Shown here: positions 44,459 through 53,950 of the stretch, piece after piece
How the letters are laid out: each line of letters opens with the position of its first letter
Position numbering within the stretch: position 1 is the first letter of the stretch
Source: Oscillospiraceae bacterium
GTDB lineage: Bacteria > Bacillota > Clostridia > Oscillospirales > Ruminococcaceae
Assembly: GCA_017405465.1 (NCBI GenBank)
Contig: JAFRAJ010000043.1
Coordinates: forward strand, 17,232 to 81,231
Length of the DNA: 64,000 bases
Direction: 5' to 3'
Program-made: the position numbers and the translations under genes
Notes under the pieces: generated by a model
The model's input: the letters and a program-made list of their open reading frames with translations, nothing else
Database searches by the model: none
Told to the model about the DNA's origin: nothing

Positions 44459-45625
44459 ATGGCAGGCAAAAAGGAAATGGATGCCCTCCTCCAGAGCTTT
44501 GTGGAGCACGGGCCGGCAGGGCTCGGATGCATCGTTACGAAGGATGGAGAGAGGATCTACGAGAACTATTTCGGCTATGAAAATGTTGAAGAAAAGAAAC
44601 CTATCGACGCAGACACAATCTACCGTCAGTTCTCAATGACAAAGGTTATCATCTGCACTGCAGCGATGAAACTGTTCGAAGAGGGTAAATTCCTTCTCAA
44701 CGATCCTATCTACGAATATTTCCCTGAGTGGAAGAATACTAACAAAGTCGTATATGCACCAAACGGCAACTTCACTATTCAGCCGCTTGAAAATCCGATA
44801 CTTGTTAAACATGTGTTCAACATGGCTATGGGAATCGGTTATGGCGGAAATGATGAGACTCACAGAGTCATGGCAGAAGTAAGAAAAGGCCTCAGAGACA
44901 AATACGGCAAATATTACACTCTCCGTCAGGATATAGAAGCCATGAGTGCTGTTCCTGTTGCGTTCGAACCAGGTACACACTGGCTGTACGGCTTTGGACA
45001 TGAATTGGTCGCTGGTCTTATCGAAGTATGTTCCGGCATGAAAGTCAGCGAGTATCTGCAGAAGAACATATTTGATCCGCTTGAAATGAAGAGCACTGCT
45101 TACAGACTTACAGGTGATATGGAAAAGCATCTGGTTGTTCCTTATCATCGTAATGAGTACGGATCTCTGGAAAGAAGAGAAGCGATGATGGATGAGAATA
45201 TCCAGCCTGATGCAGTTTACGAAGCCGGCGGAGCTGGAATTATCTCCACAGTAAGCGACTACTCCAAATTCGTTTCTACACTTGCTAATCGCGGAATCAT
45301 GCCCAATGGTGAACAGCTGATCAGCCGTCAGACACAGGATCTCATGAGAGATAATATGCTCAATGAGACGCAGCTTGGCGAATTCCGCAACTTCTATCTT
45401 GACGGCTATGGCTACGGCCTCGGCGTCAGGACCCTTATGGGAAGAGCCATCGGACACAGCAACGGAACACCCGGAGCATATGGCTGGACAGGAGCGATGG
45501 GCACATATACAGAGATCTCTCCTGAAGAGAACTTCTCTATCACTTACATGCATCAGGCAGTACCGAATATGGAAGAGTATCATCATCTCCGTGTCCGTGC
45601 CTGCGCCTGGAGCATGGTCAAATAA
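44459..45625 (+). CDS. Serine hydrolase of the class C beta-lactamase family
   Basis: 388 residues. QFSMTKVI gives the SxxK motif (Ser59, Lys62); HWLYGFGHELVAGLIE gives the Tyr of the second motif (YxF/N region), and GHSNGTPGAYGWTG occupies the place of the KTG/HxG motif. No signal peptide, so it is an intracellular esterase or DD-peptidase-like enzyme of the EstB kind and not a secreted lactamase. AAAGGAGAGAC precedes the ATG. Divergent from the carboxylesterase gene. Substrate unknown. Confidence 0.85.
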   Translation: MAGKKEMDALLQSFVEHGPAGLGCIVTKDGERIYENYFGYENVEEKKPIDADTIYRQFSMTKVIICTAAMKLFEEGKFLLNDPIYEYFPEWKNTNKVVYAPNGNFTIQPLENPILVKHVFNMAMGIGYGGNDETHRVMAEVRKGLRDKYGKYYTLRQDIEAMSAVPVAFEPGTHWLYGFGHELVAGLIEVCSGMKVSEYLQKNIFDPLEMKSTAYRLTGDMEKHLVVPYHRNEYGSLERREAMMDENIQPDAVYEAGGAGIISTVSDYSKFVSTLANRGIMPNGEQLISRQTQDLMRDNMLNETQLGEFRNFYLDGYGYGLGVRTLMGRAIGHSNGTPGAYGWTGAMGTYTEISPEENFSITYMHQAVPNMEEYHHLRVRACAWSMVK

Positions 45626-45653
45626 TACATTCATCGTATTCAGGATGATAAAG

Positions 45654-45685
45654 AAAGCGACTGTGATTTATATCACGGCCGCTTT
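45654..45685 (+). terminator. Terminator hairpin
   Basis: 14-bp stem with two mismatches (45654-45667 with 45672-45685), loop TTAT, ending in TTTT; between convergent genes. Confidence 0.65.
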
Positions 45686-45708
45686 TCCATTATTGGTGGA
45701 TTAAAAAA

Positions 45709-47043
45709 TCATTTTATCAGGTGGTATTGAGTCTGACGTCCGGAAAGGAAATCGATCTTTCCGTCACAAAGCGCGATATCTGATTCAAATCCCCAGATTG
45801 CAGATATGTTCCATTCAGGAATGTCAACTGTCACGTTCAGTTCAAGAGAGTAGCAGGTGTGGTCGGATACAGTGTAGTCTCCGTTCACAGGAACACCGTT
45901 CTGAGCATCTACGAGTCCTATAGTAGGACCGGCAGCATGTCCATGGAAACCGATAGGGTGCGAATAAAGACTGGGCTTAAGTCCTTCTGAAACAGCCTGC
46001 GCTCTGGAAGCTGCGAGTATCTCGTTTCCGGTTGATCCTGGCCTGAAGTAGGAGATCACGATATCCTGGAACCTGTTTACTTTAGCAAGAGCAGCCTTGA
46101 GATAATCAGGGGCATCTGTTTCTCCGCTTTTCAGTACATAGGCCATTTCCTGAGTGTCTGTACACAGATCCAGGTATCTAAAGCCAACATCACATCTCAG
46201 ACAGTCTCCCGGCATGATCACATCCTCATCCTCAACCCAGCCAGTGTCTCTGCGGATTATGGTGCATTCGAAATCAAACCAAGGCTCAAGCCCCATGTCA
46301 ATGAGAGACTGCATCATCCAGTATTTTACGTCCGCATTAGTTGTGACTCCAGGGGTGATGACTTTGGAGGAGAAGGCCTCGGCGATCATAGTATGCTGTA
46401 TCTGCATTATCCCGTTGTATGCAGCTAGCTCGCTGTCAGAGCGGGTCTCCAGCCATTTTACAGCCGCATACTCAGCAGAAACGATTCTTGAACTGTATTC
46501 ATCACCGAGTGCAGAGATGATCTGATTTGCAAGGGAGTAACTGAGTCCGTCACCGAAAGCGAAATTATCAGAATAGTTCAGCCCGATGGTTTTAGGATCA
46601 TACTGTTGGACGATTCTTCTGAGACATTCCATCTGAGTTTCCGGAGGATAGGGATAATCTTCAGGGATAGCCCAGTTTGACCCTTTCTGATTGATCCATT
46701 CCTGCTGATAATAATCATCGATGCCGATATGAGGACGAGTCAGGGCAAGCTTCTTCAACTCGTCATTATCCATCACAAAGACCAGGATCATGGTCCTTCT
46801 TGCGGTAAAGAAGTGTTTCGGAAGCAATGTCCTGTAAAGAGGATCCTCATTGTATTCGCTGAATGCGACGATCCACATATCAAGCCCGGATTCCTCAAGA
46901 ACTTTGGGCATTATTGTGTCCAGCCGTTCCTTTAGCCATCTGTTATGGAGTTTCTCCTGTTCGCGGTACGGAATGATCTTTTTCCTCAGATCGCTGAGGG
47001 AAGGAACGTCAGATATCAGAAAGCTTTGGTCAGAAATCTGCAT
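45709..47043 (-). CDS. M24-family metallopeptidase (Xaa-Pro dipeptidase-like)
   Basis: 444 residues: creatinase-like N-terminal domain and pita-bread C-terminal domain. CDVGFRYLDLCTDTQEMAYVL has the two Asp ligands (DVG and TDT), SHPIGFHGHAAGPTIGL the His, and SLELNVTVD a Glu. The last ligand region is WGFESDIAL. It probably cleaves Xaa-Pro dipeptides or a related N-blocked peptide. I prefer ATG 47043, with GAGGAG six bases upstream, rather than the GTG at 47064 inside the end of pepC. Downstream partner of pepC in a peptide-degrading operon. Confidence 0.85.
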   Translation of the reverse strand: MQISDQSFLISDVPSLSDLRKKIIPYREQEKLHNRWLKERLDTIMPKVLEESGLDMWIVAFSEYNEDPLYRTLLPKHFFTARRTMILVFVMDNDELKKLALTRPHIGIDDYYQQEWINQKGSNWAIPEDYPYPPETQMECLRRIVQQYDPKTIGLNYSDNFAFGDGLSYSLANQIISALGDEYSSRIVSAEYAAVKWLETRSDSELAAYNGIMQIQHTMIAEAFSSKVITPGVTTNADVKYWMMQSLIDMGLEPWFDFECTIIRRDTGWVEDEDVIMPGDCLRCDVGFRYLDLCTDTQEMAYVLKSGETDAPDYLKAALAKVNRFQDIVISYFRPGSTGNEILAASRAQAVSEGLKPSLYSHPIGFHGHAAGPTIGLVDAQNGVPVNGDYTVSDHTCYSLELNVTVDIPEWNISAIWGFESDIALCDGKIDFLSGRQTQYHLIK

Positions 47044-47053
47044 TATAAACTCC

Positions 47054-48379
47054 TCAGTCGGCAAGTGTGCCCATAGGATCCCAAGGATTCAGCTCATGAG
47101 GCTCTTTTTCAAGGCATTTCACTATCTCTTCGGGAAGATATTTTTTGTTCACTACTGCCTGGAATACATACATGTCAAACCACTCTGCAGATGCGAGATA
47201 ATAGCCTTTCTGACCTGCATCTTCACCCCAGCTGTTCTCAATCTTCCATTTAGCGGGTTTGCCGTTCTCATCAAATGTCACGCCGGTAATGCACATTGCG
47301 TGGTTCATGGCGCTCTCACAGTAATACAGGGATTCTTCCTTTGTCATACTGACGTCGAGGTCAAAGAGGGCATTCAGATCAAAATTGTTCATGTCCCAAA
47401 CGCCGTTCTTTCTGTCACCCCAGCGTCCTACATCAGAACCGAACCAGACTATCTGTCCGTCACGAAGCTGTGCTACTATTGCGTCTTTGAGCTCGTCCAT
47501 TGTCAGGTTGAGATATACTACCGGCTCACCGACAATGTTTCCGACATAGTTTACGGTGAATCTTTCATGATAAGGCTTGTCTTTTGTGGGGGAAGTGATC
47601 AGAGATGCATATGCATCGAGATCAAGTCCGACATATTTGTCATAGAAGGATTTGGGGGTGAGACCGCGGTCGATGTGATATTTGTTGTCTTTGTCGACAT
47701 ATTCAAAATCGAAGGTCTCTGGTACCTGACCAAAGCATGAAGTGGAGAATGAGTAGAGCTCTTCAAGGCACTCGTTTCTGAGTTCGTTGATCTTATCTGC
47801 GTCATCTCTGTTTTTCTGAACATCAGCTGCAATCTTTTTTAGCCTGCGATTCACGAGAGAACCCCAACTTCTTGTGTGAGCGGAGGCGTATGTCTCGGGA
47901 AATGCAGCTTTAGGTACGACGCCATATTTCTTTATGAGTCCCGCAAACATATCCCACTGACCGCCGTCGCCGACACCGTTGCGCAGAACCCACATCAATG
48001 TGCGGTCATCCCATTCTACGTCCTTGAGAGAGATAATGCTTTCCATCGTCCAGTTGATCTTTTCAAGCTTATCCCAGTAAGCAATGTAGTTCTGAGAAAG
48101 TTCAAAGTCTTTTATGTTGCATTTTTTTGCAACTTCTTCTCTGAGGAAGTTAGCTCCGGCGAAGATCCAGCATCTGCCGGAAGCAGCCTGGTTCGTGGCT
48201 CTCAAAGTTTCGATATCGATTTCAAAATTGGGCTGGACATTGTTTTCGTTTTCCTGTACGGCAACCAGCTCCATGATATCTGTCTTGTTAAGAGCTCTTC
48301 TTACCGCTTTAGCGGTGCGGTCGGAATTGTACTTGGTTTTGAGGCCGCTAAGTACCTCTGGGCTAAGATCTCTGCTCAT
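47054..48379 (-). CDS. pepC: Aminopeptidase C (C1-family, bleomycin hydrolase type)
   Basis: 441 residues, cysteine aminopeptidase that forms a hexameric ring in the cytoplasm. Gln64 and Cys70 in NQAASGRCWIFAG, His in MNHAMCITGV, Asn in IENSWGEDAG complete the papain-like triad; the C-terminal tail that enters the active site is present. GGAG precedes the ATG. It has a clear promoter (48432-48460) and an operator-like palindrome at +1. Followed within about 10 bases by the M24 peptidase gene, so the operon releases amino acids from peptides. Confidence 0.94.
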   Translation of the reverse strand: MSRDLSPEVLSGLKTKYNSDRTAKAVRRALNKTDIMELVAVQENENNVQPNFEIDIETLRATNQAASGRCWIFAGANFLREEVAKKCNIKDFELSQNYIAYWDKLEKINWTMESIISLKDVEWDDRTLMWVLRNGVGDGGQWDMFAGLIKKYGVVPKAAFPETYASAHTRSWGSLVNRRLKKIAADVQKNRDDADKINELRNECLEELYSFSTSCFGQVPETFDFEYVDKDNKYHIDRGLTPKSFYDKYVGLDLDAYASLITSPTKDKPYHERFTVNYVGNIVGEPVVYLNLTMDELKDAIVAQLRDGQIVWFGSDVGRWGDRKNGVWDMNNFDLNALFDLDVSMTKEESLYYCESAMNHAMCITGVTFDENGKPAKWKIENSWGEDAGQKGYYLASAEWFDMYVFQAVVNKKYLPEEIVKCLEKEPHELNPWDPMGTLAD

Positions 48380-48404
48380 ACTTTATCTACTCCTTAAAAG
48401 TGTT

Positions 48405-48460
48405 TTTAGTGCTTTAACGCTCTAAACTAAAATAATAATCATAAATGAGTGATTCTTCAA
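48405..48460 (-). promoter_or_regulatory. pepC promoter with 22-bp imperfect palindrome at the start site
   Basis: On the minus strand TTGAAG (48455-48460) and TATTAT (48432-48437) are 17 apart. The palindrome at 48405-48426 (arms TTTAGAGCGTT / AACGCTCTAAA-like, 9 of 11 matching) begins about five bases after the -10, so a repressor there would block initiation. Regulator unknown. Confidence 0.6.
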
Positions 48461-48480
48461 GAAAAACCTACGGAATACTG

Positions 48481-48508
48481 TTGACAGAAGACAAACTGCA
48501 GATATAAT
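48481..48508 (+). promoter_or_regulatory. Promoter of the marR-ABC exporter operon
   Basis: TTGACA (48481-48486) and TATAAT (48503-48508), both consensus, 16 bases apart. It faces away from the pepC promoter. Confidence 0.75.
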
Positions 48509-48519
48509 TAGTAAGGAAG

Positions 48520-48575
48520 CTTATTATAAGACAACTGATTATAAAGTTACTTATAATAAATCGGCTTATTATAAA
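48520..48575. repeat. Three CTTATTATAAG-type operator repeats before marR
   Basis: CTTATTATAAG at 48520-48530 is a perfect 5-1-5 palindrome. Near copies occur at 48550-48560 (opposite orientation) and 48565-48575; a half-like GATTATAAAG lies between. They sit between the promoter and the MarR start, and are likely autorepressor sites. Confidence 0.65.
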
Positions 48576-48635
48576 CTAGCTTACTAAAAAAATACGCTTC
48601 ATCAACTTTTGCGGCCTTATTCGGAGGAAAGTTTA

Positions 48636-49064
48636 ATGAATGACAATGACCTTATGCTAGGTGTTTTCAGAGTAGCGAGACTGCATAGCCGTCTGTTTCA
48701 TTCAACTCTTGATTCAAGTGGTGTGGATGGGAACATGCATGATGGCCTTATTTTGCATATTCTCTCTGAAGAAGATGGAATTGCACAGAAGGAACTTGCC
48801 CGCAGGATGCACATCAGACCGCAGTCACTGACCGGTGCTCTGGAGAAACTGGAAAAAGATGGGTTCATAGAAAGGCACAGGAGTGAAAGTGATAAAAGAG
48901 AACAGATAGTCTATATAACAGAGCCGGGACTTGAAAGAGAAAAGATCCAGGCAAAAGTAAGAGACAAGTCCGTAGAGAAACTGTTCGCAGTTCTTGACAA
49001 AGAAGAGAAAAAAGAACTGTACAAGCTTCTCGACAAGATAGCTTCTCAGGATTTAGGTTTGTAA
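48636..49064 (+). CDS. MarR-family transcriptional regulator
   Basis: 142-residue winged-helix regulator. GIAQKELARRMHIRPQSLTGALEKLEKDGFI is the recognition helix region and RHRSESDKREQIVYIT the wing with the DxR motif. MarR dimers bind A/T-rich palindromes, matching the repeats just upstream, and respond to small aromatic or drug-like molecules. ATG 48636 is chosen from GGAGG eight bases before it; an upstream TTG at 48609 is part of the leader. Directly controls the two ABC genes that follow (26 bases). Confidence 0.9.
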   Translation: MNDNDLMLGVFRVARLHSRLFHSTLDSSGVDGNMHDGLILHILSEEDGIAQKELARRMHIRPQSLTGALEKLEKDGFIERHRSESDKREQIVYITEPGLEREKIQAKVRDKSVEKLFAVLDKEEKKELYKLLDKIASQDLGL

Positions 49065-49089
49065 ATTTTTTAAAGAGGAGACTCTATTA

Positions 49090-50859
49090 ATGTTTAAAGC
49101 AATTAAAAGAATGCGGGGAAAAGAAGTGTTTCTGCTGATATGCAGTGCATTGCTCGTCCTCGCACAGGTATGGACCGAGATGAAGATCCCGGACTATATG
49201 TCGGGCATTACTATGCTCGTTCAGTCTGAAGGGACCGATATGCCCGCTATCTGGAAAGCTGGTGGGATGATGATGCTGTGTGCTGTCCTGAGCACAGTCA
49301 TAGGCCTTTCTTCCGGCTACGTTGCTGCCATGCTTGGCGGACTCTATTCAAAGAATCTGAGAAGCGATATGTTCAATAAAGTGCAGTCATTCTCACTTAA
49401 TGAGATCGACAGATTCTCAACAGCATCGCTGATCACAAGATCCACTAACGATGTAACACAGCTCCAGATGTTCATTTCCGGAGGACTGAGAATGGTGATC
49501 AGGACACCGATCTCGGTAGCGGTTGCGCTAGTTAAGATCTGGGGGAAACACTGGCAGTGGACTTCTCTCACCGGGGGAGCGATTTTCCTGGTTATGATCA
49601 TAGTCGTGATAGTAATCAGATATGCTCACCCCAGATTCAGAAGAATGCAGGAGCTTACTGATGAGCTGAATAAAGCCACCAGAGAGAACCTGACAGGTAT
49701 AAGGGTTATCAGGGCGTACAACGCAGAGCAGTATCAGGAAGAGAAGTTCGAGAATGCAAACAATAAGCTTTCTGATAATATGCTGGCTGCCCAGACTGTG
49801 ATGAGCAGCACCAGACCTTTTATGGGATTCATTAACAACGGACTGACGGTGGGCATCTATCTTATCGGTGCTTATCTGATCAATCAGAATATCGGAACGA
49901 CTGAGGCTCTCGTCACGTTCTCAGAAATGGTTGTTTTCTCCAACTACGCCAGCAGGCTGCTGTTCTCGTTTATGAACCTGGAGATGATCTTTAATATGAT
50001 ACCGAGAGCATCTGTAGCTGCAGAGAGAATCAATGAAGTCCTCGACTGCAAGCTTGAGATCGTCGATGGCCCTGAAACAAAAGGAGTCGAAGGCAAGGAA
50101 GGAACGATCGAGTTCAAAGATGTATGTTTCACTTATCCCGGAACAGATGGCGAAGTACTGAGTCATATCTCATTTACAGCAGAAAAAGGAGAGACAATCG
50201 CATTTATCGGTGCTACGGGCAGCGGAAAGACGTCTCTTGTCAATCTGATACCGAGATTCTATGACGTCACAAGCGGTGAAGTGATAGTCGATGGTCGCAA
50301 TGTTAAGGATTACGAGCAGCGTGCTCTCAGGAATCTTATCGGTTACGCTCCTCAGACAGCTATGCTGTTCTCGGGAACCGTACGTTCGAATATCCAGTAT
50401 GGAGAAGGCGGTAATCACGCGGAAGATGAAGATGCTGACGAAGAAGTCAGGAAAGCAGTTGAGATATCTCAGTCCAAGGAGTTCGTCGAAAAGATGGAGA
50501 ACACCTACGATGCAGACATAACCAGAGGCGGAACGAACGTCTCGGGTGGTCAGAGACAAAGGCTGTCTGTTGCGAGGGTAATATACAGAAAACCCGAGAT
50601 CTATATCTTTGACGATACTTTCTCAGCACTTGACTTTAAGACTGACCGCGTTCTGAGATCCGCTCTCAAAGAAAGAACGGCGGGTGTTACAACGCTCATA
50701 GTTGCACAGAGAATCGGAACTATCAGGGATGCAGACAAGATCATCGTTCTTGATGAAGGAAAGATCGCAGGAATGGGAACTCACAGCGAACTTATGAAGA
50801 GCTGTCAGGTATACAGAGAGATTGCATATACACAGCTGTCAGAGGAGGAACTTGCATAA
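49090..50859 (+). CDS. Heterodimeric ABC exporter, subunit with degenerate ATP site
   Basis: 589 residues: six transmembrane helices then a nucleotide-binding domain. Walker A GATGSGKTS, signature NVSGGQRQRLSVARV, Walker B IYIFDDTFSALD where the catalytic Glu is Asp, and the switch His is Gln (IVAQRIGTI). These are marks of the inactive-site subunit of BmrC/LmrC-type exporters; with the next gene it makes a multidrug or lipid exporter. GAGGAG precedes the ATG. Stop and next start overlap by one base (TAATG). Confidence 0.92.
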   Translation: MFKAIKRMRGKEVFLLICSALLVLAQVWTEMKIPDYMSGITMLVQSEGTDMPAIWKAGGMMMLCAVLSTVIGLSSGYVAAMLGGLYSKNLRSDMFNKVQSFSLNEIDRFSTASLITRSTNDVTQLQMFISGGLRMVIRTPISVAVALVKIWGKHWQWTSLTGGAIFLVMIIVVIVIRYAHPRFRRMQELTDELNKATRENLTGIRVIRAYNAEQYQEEKFENANNKLSDNMLAAQTVMSSTRPFMGFINNGLTVGIYLIGAYLINQNIGTTEALVTFSEMVVFSNYASRLLFSFMNLEMIFNMIPRASVAAERINEVLDCKLEIVDGPETKGVEGKEGTIEFKDVCFTYPGTDGEVLSHISFTAEKGETIAFIGATGSGKTSLVNLIPRFYDVTSGEVIVDGRNVKDYEQRALRNLIGYAPQTAMLFSGTVRSNIQYGEGGNHAEDEDADEEVRKAVEISQSKEFVEKMENTYDADITRGGTNVSGGQRQRLSVARVIYRKPEIYIFDDTFSALDFKTDRVLRSALKERTAGVTTLIVAQRIGTIRDADKIIVLDEGKIAGMGTHSELMKSCQVYREIAYTQLSEEELA

Positions 50860-52697
50860 TGGCTAAAAAGAATGATTACCAACTCGGACAGGCTAACATC
50901 AATGCCGCCGGACGTGGCAGGATGCGTATTGCGGAGAAGCCTAAGGATCTTAAAGGCGCTGCTACAAAACTGCTTGGCTACGGCAAAGACATACTTCCGC
51001 AGTTCATACTTGCTTTTTCCAGTTCGATCCTGAGTGTCATAATGACCCTCTTTGGACCGGACAACCTCAGCAGAATGACCAACATCATCGAAGCCGGAAT
51101 GAAGTCCGGAGGCGTAGATTTCAATGCTGTTATCAAAGTCGCTATAAGAAGCTTGCTGTTCTATCTGGTAGCAGCATTGCTGACTTTGACTCAGAGTCTT
51201 AACCTGAACAGAGCTTCCCAGAAGCTTATGAAGAAGATGAGAAATGACATTTCTCATAAGATGAACCGTATTCCTCTCAAGAGTTTTGACTCATCATCTT
51301 TCGGAGATGTTCTGAGCCGCGTGACGAACGATGTCGATACGATCGGCATGAGCCTGAACATGGCTTCCAGTTCTGTAGTATCATCGATAGTTACATTCAT
51401 CGGGTGTTCCATTATGATGCTTCTGACGAATGTAAGACTCACATTGATCGTCATCACATGCTCTATCCTGGGTTTCATGCTGGTCAATGTGCTTATCAAG
51501 AAAAGCCAGGGATACTTCACTAGAAGACAGTCATATCTTGGCATGATGAACGGCCATATAGAAGAGATGTATGCCGGACATCTTATCGTCAAAGCTTATA
51601 ACGGTGAAAGAGAATCCAAAGAAGAGTTTGAGTACATCAATGAAAAGCTTTTTGAGAACAACTGGAAGAGCCAGTTCATCAGCGGTATTACATTCCCGCT
51701 CATGGAGCTGCTCAGCAACCTTGGATACGTTTCAGTTTGTGTTTTTGGAGCTATGATGGCAAAAGAAGGCCTCATACCTTTTGGAACAATCATTGCTTTC
51801 GTGATCTACGTAAGGATGTTCACTATGCCGATGAGCATGGTCGCAAACTCCATCACTAACCTCCAGTCAGCAGCTGCTGCATGTGAAAGAGTATTTGAAT
51901 TCCTTGATGTGGAGGAGATGGAGGACGAATCCTATAAGACTCAGAAGCTTACAAGCGTCAAGGGTGATGTCGAATTCAGTCACGTCCGTTTCGGATATGA
52001 TCCCGATAAGATCATAATCAAGGATTTCTCTGCTGTAGTGAAACCAGGCCAGAAGATCGCTATCGTAGGGCCTACTGGTGCAGGAAAGACTACGATGGTC
52101 AACTTGCTCATGAGATTCTACGAGATCAACTCCGGAAAGATCACGATCGATGGAGTTGATACAAGAGATGTCACAAGAGAGAACGTACACGACCAGTTCT
52201 GTATGGTCCTTCAGGACAGCTGGCTGTTTGAAGGCACTATCAGAGAGAATATCGTTTACAGTATGAAGGATGTAAGTGACGAGAGAGTAGAAGAAGCCTG
52301 CAAGATGGTGGGACTCCATAACTATATTTCCGGATTGCCGAACGGGTATGACACAGTTCTCTCTGAGGACAGCAACATGTCTGCAGGTCAGCGCCAGCTG
52401 ATGACGATTGCTAGGGCAATGATACAGAATGCTCCGCTGCTTATACTTGACGAAGCTACCAGCTCGGTCGATACGAGAACGGAACAGATCGTCCAGGATG
52501 CAATGGATCTCCTAACGAGAGGAAGGACGTCTTTCACTATCGCTCACCGTCTCAGCACGATCAGGAATGCAGATATGATCCTCGTCATGAAGGACGGCGA
52601 TATCGTGGAAACAGGAACTCACAACGAACTGCTTGAAAAAGGAGGGTTCTACTCAGATCTCTGGACCAGCCAGTTCGTCAATGCAGAAGCTATCTGA
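50859..52697 (+). CDS. Heterodimeric ABC exporter, catalytic subunit
   Basis: 612 residues; a ~50-residue N-terminal cytoplasmic extension, six helices, then an NBD with Walker A GPTGAGKTT, Walker B LLILDEATSSVD (Glu present), switch His in FTIAHRLSTI, and non-canonical signature MSAGQRQ. Its poor signature faces the degenerate Walker site of the partner, while its complete Walker site faces the partner's good VSGGQ: the expected asymmetric BmrD/LmrD arrangement. Under the MarR regulator. Terminated at 52728-52759. Confidence 0.93.
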   Translation: MAKKNDYQLGQANINAAGRGRMRIAEKPKDLKGAATKLLGYGKDILPQFILAFSSSILSVIMTLFGPDNLSRMTNIIEAGMKSGGVDFNAVIKVAIRSLLFYLVAALLTLTQSLNLNRASQKLMKKMRNDISHKMNRIPLKSFDSSSFGDVLSRVTNDVDTIGMSLNMASSSVVSSIVTFIGCSIMMLLTNVRLTLIVITCSILGFMLVNVLIKKSQGYFTRRQSYLGMMNGHIEEMYAGHLIVKAYNGERESKEEFEYINEKLFENNWKSQFISGITFPLMELLSNLGYVSVCVFGAMMAKEGLIPFGTIIAFVIYVRMFTMPMSMVANSITNLQSAAAACERVFEFLDVEEMEDESYKTQKLTSVKGDVEFSHVRFGYDPDKIIIKDFSAVVKPGQKIAIVGPTGAGKTTMVNLLMRFYEINSGKITIDGVDTRDVTRENVHDQFCMVLQDSWLFEGTIRENIVYSMKDVSDERVEEACKMVGLHNYISGLPNGYDTVLSEDSNMSAGQRQLMTIARAMIQNAPLLILDEATSSVDTRTEQIVQDAMDLLTRGRTSFTIAHRLSTIRNADMILVMKDGDIVETGTHNELLEKGGFYSDLWTSQFVNAEAI

Positions 52698-52727
52698 TCC
52701 CCGAAGTTCGGATACAAAAAAGAAAGC

Positions 52728-52759
52728 AGAGCAGCTGCCGATATTTCGGCAGCTACTCT
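52728..52759 (+). terminator. Rho-independent terminator
   Basis: 14-bp stem with one mismatch (52728-52741 with 52746-52759), loop TATT, then TTTGTG. Ends the exporter operon. Confidence 0.8.
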
Positions 52760-52878
52760 TTTGTGCGGAAGTAGGAATGAAGACATATGACAATCATTCA
52801 AGCCATGATTGGTCTTTGATCAGAGCATAGTATATAATAGCGTTATTCTTTCACTCTATAAGGAGAAAAACAAACCTC

Positions 52879-53889
52879 ATGGCAACGATCTTTCCGGCCG
52901 GATACCGTTCTAAGTTATCCGTTTACGAGACACAGCAGGCTATTGTAACAATAAAGGAACTGTTCCAGAAAGGATTATCTGAAAGACTCAATCTAAAACG
53001 AGTATCAGCACCGCTGTTCGTTGATGAAAACAGCGGATTGAACGACGATCTGAACGGAACTGAAAGAGCTGTATCATTTGACGTACCGGCTGCAGGAGGG
53101 ATCAACTGTCAGATAGTTCATTCACTTGCAAAATGGAAACGTCTTGCGCTTAAGCAATATGATTTTCATGTCGGAAATGGTCTATATACTGATATGAACG
53201 CTGTTCGAAGGGATGAGCCGGTTCTCGATAACCTGCATTCTGTTTACGTAGACCAGTGGGACTGGGAAAGAGTCATCACACGGGAACAGAGAAACCTTGA
53301 CTATCTGTACGATACTGTCACAGAGATAATGAATGCCATTGCTGATACAGCAGAAGGCCTCGCAGAGAGATTTCCGCAGCTGGATCCTCAGATAAGCAGA
53401 AAAGTGGATTTCGTTTCAAGCCAGGAACTGGAAGACGTCTGGCCTCTGCTCACACCGGAAGAGCGTGAGAGGGAATTCGTTAAGGATCATCCCTCTGCTT
53501 TTATCTCTGGTATAGGCGGAAGACTCAGAAGCGGACAGAAACACGGAAACAGGGCGCCTGACTATGATGACTGGGATCTCAACGGAGATATATTCTGCTG
53601 GGATCCAATACTTGATAGGGAAGTTGAATTGTCTTCTATGGGCATCCGTGTAGATGAAGAATCCATGAAGCGACAGCTTAAGGAAGCAGACTGCGAATAC
53701 AGGAGCAATCTTCCTTTCCACAGGATGCTGCTCAATGGAGAACTTCCTCTTACTATCGGGGGAGGAATAGGACAAAGCAGACTGTGCCTCGTCATGATGG
53801 AGTGTGCCCATATAGGTGAAGTTCACGCAGGAGTATGGGACGAGCACACCAGAGAGGTATGTAAGCAGAACGGTATCTTCCTGTTATAA
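52879..53889 (+). CDS. asnA: Aspartate-ammonia ligase (asparagine synthetase A)
   Basis: 336 residues, the standard AsnA length; class II aminoacyl-tRNA-synthetase-like fold. It makes Asn from Asp, ammonia and ATP. YETQQAIVTIKELFQ, VSAPLFVDENSGLNDDLNG, FHVGNGLYTDMNAVRRDE, DQWDWERVI and LPLTIGGGIGQSRLCLVMM are all highly characteristic. AAGGAG precedes the ATG. Ends 61 bases before a small gene of unknown function; may share a transcript. Confidence 0.97.
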   Translation: MATIFPAGYRSKLSVYETQQAIVTIKELFQKGLSERLNLKRVSAPLFVDENSGLNDDLNGTERAVSFDVPAAGGINCQIVHSLAKWKRLALKQYDFHVGNGLYTDMNAVRRDEPVLDNLHSVYVDQWDWERVITREQRNLDYLYDTVTEIMNAIADTAEGLAERFPQLDPQISRKVDFVSSQELEDVWPLLTPEEREREFVKDHPSAFISGIGGRLRSGQKHGNRAPDYDDWDLNGDIFCWDPILDREVELSSMGIRVDEESMKRQLKEADCEYRSNLPFHRMLLNGELPLTIGGGIGQSRLCLVMMECAHIGEVHAGVWDEHTREVCKQNGIFLL

Positions 53890-53950
53890 TATTGTTATTA
53901 GGAATGTTTGGGAACTCTTTTGTTCTATAGACCCTGGACGGAGGTGCAAA

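Noticed and set aside
44633..45634. 333-codon open frame antisense to the serine hydrolase
   Set aside because: Shadow of the real gene; product has no recognisable domain and the opposite strand has clear catalytic motifs and a good start.
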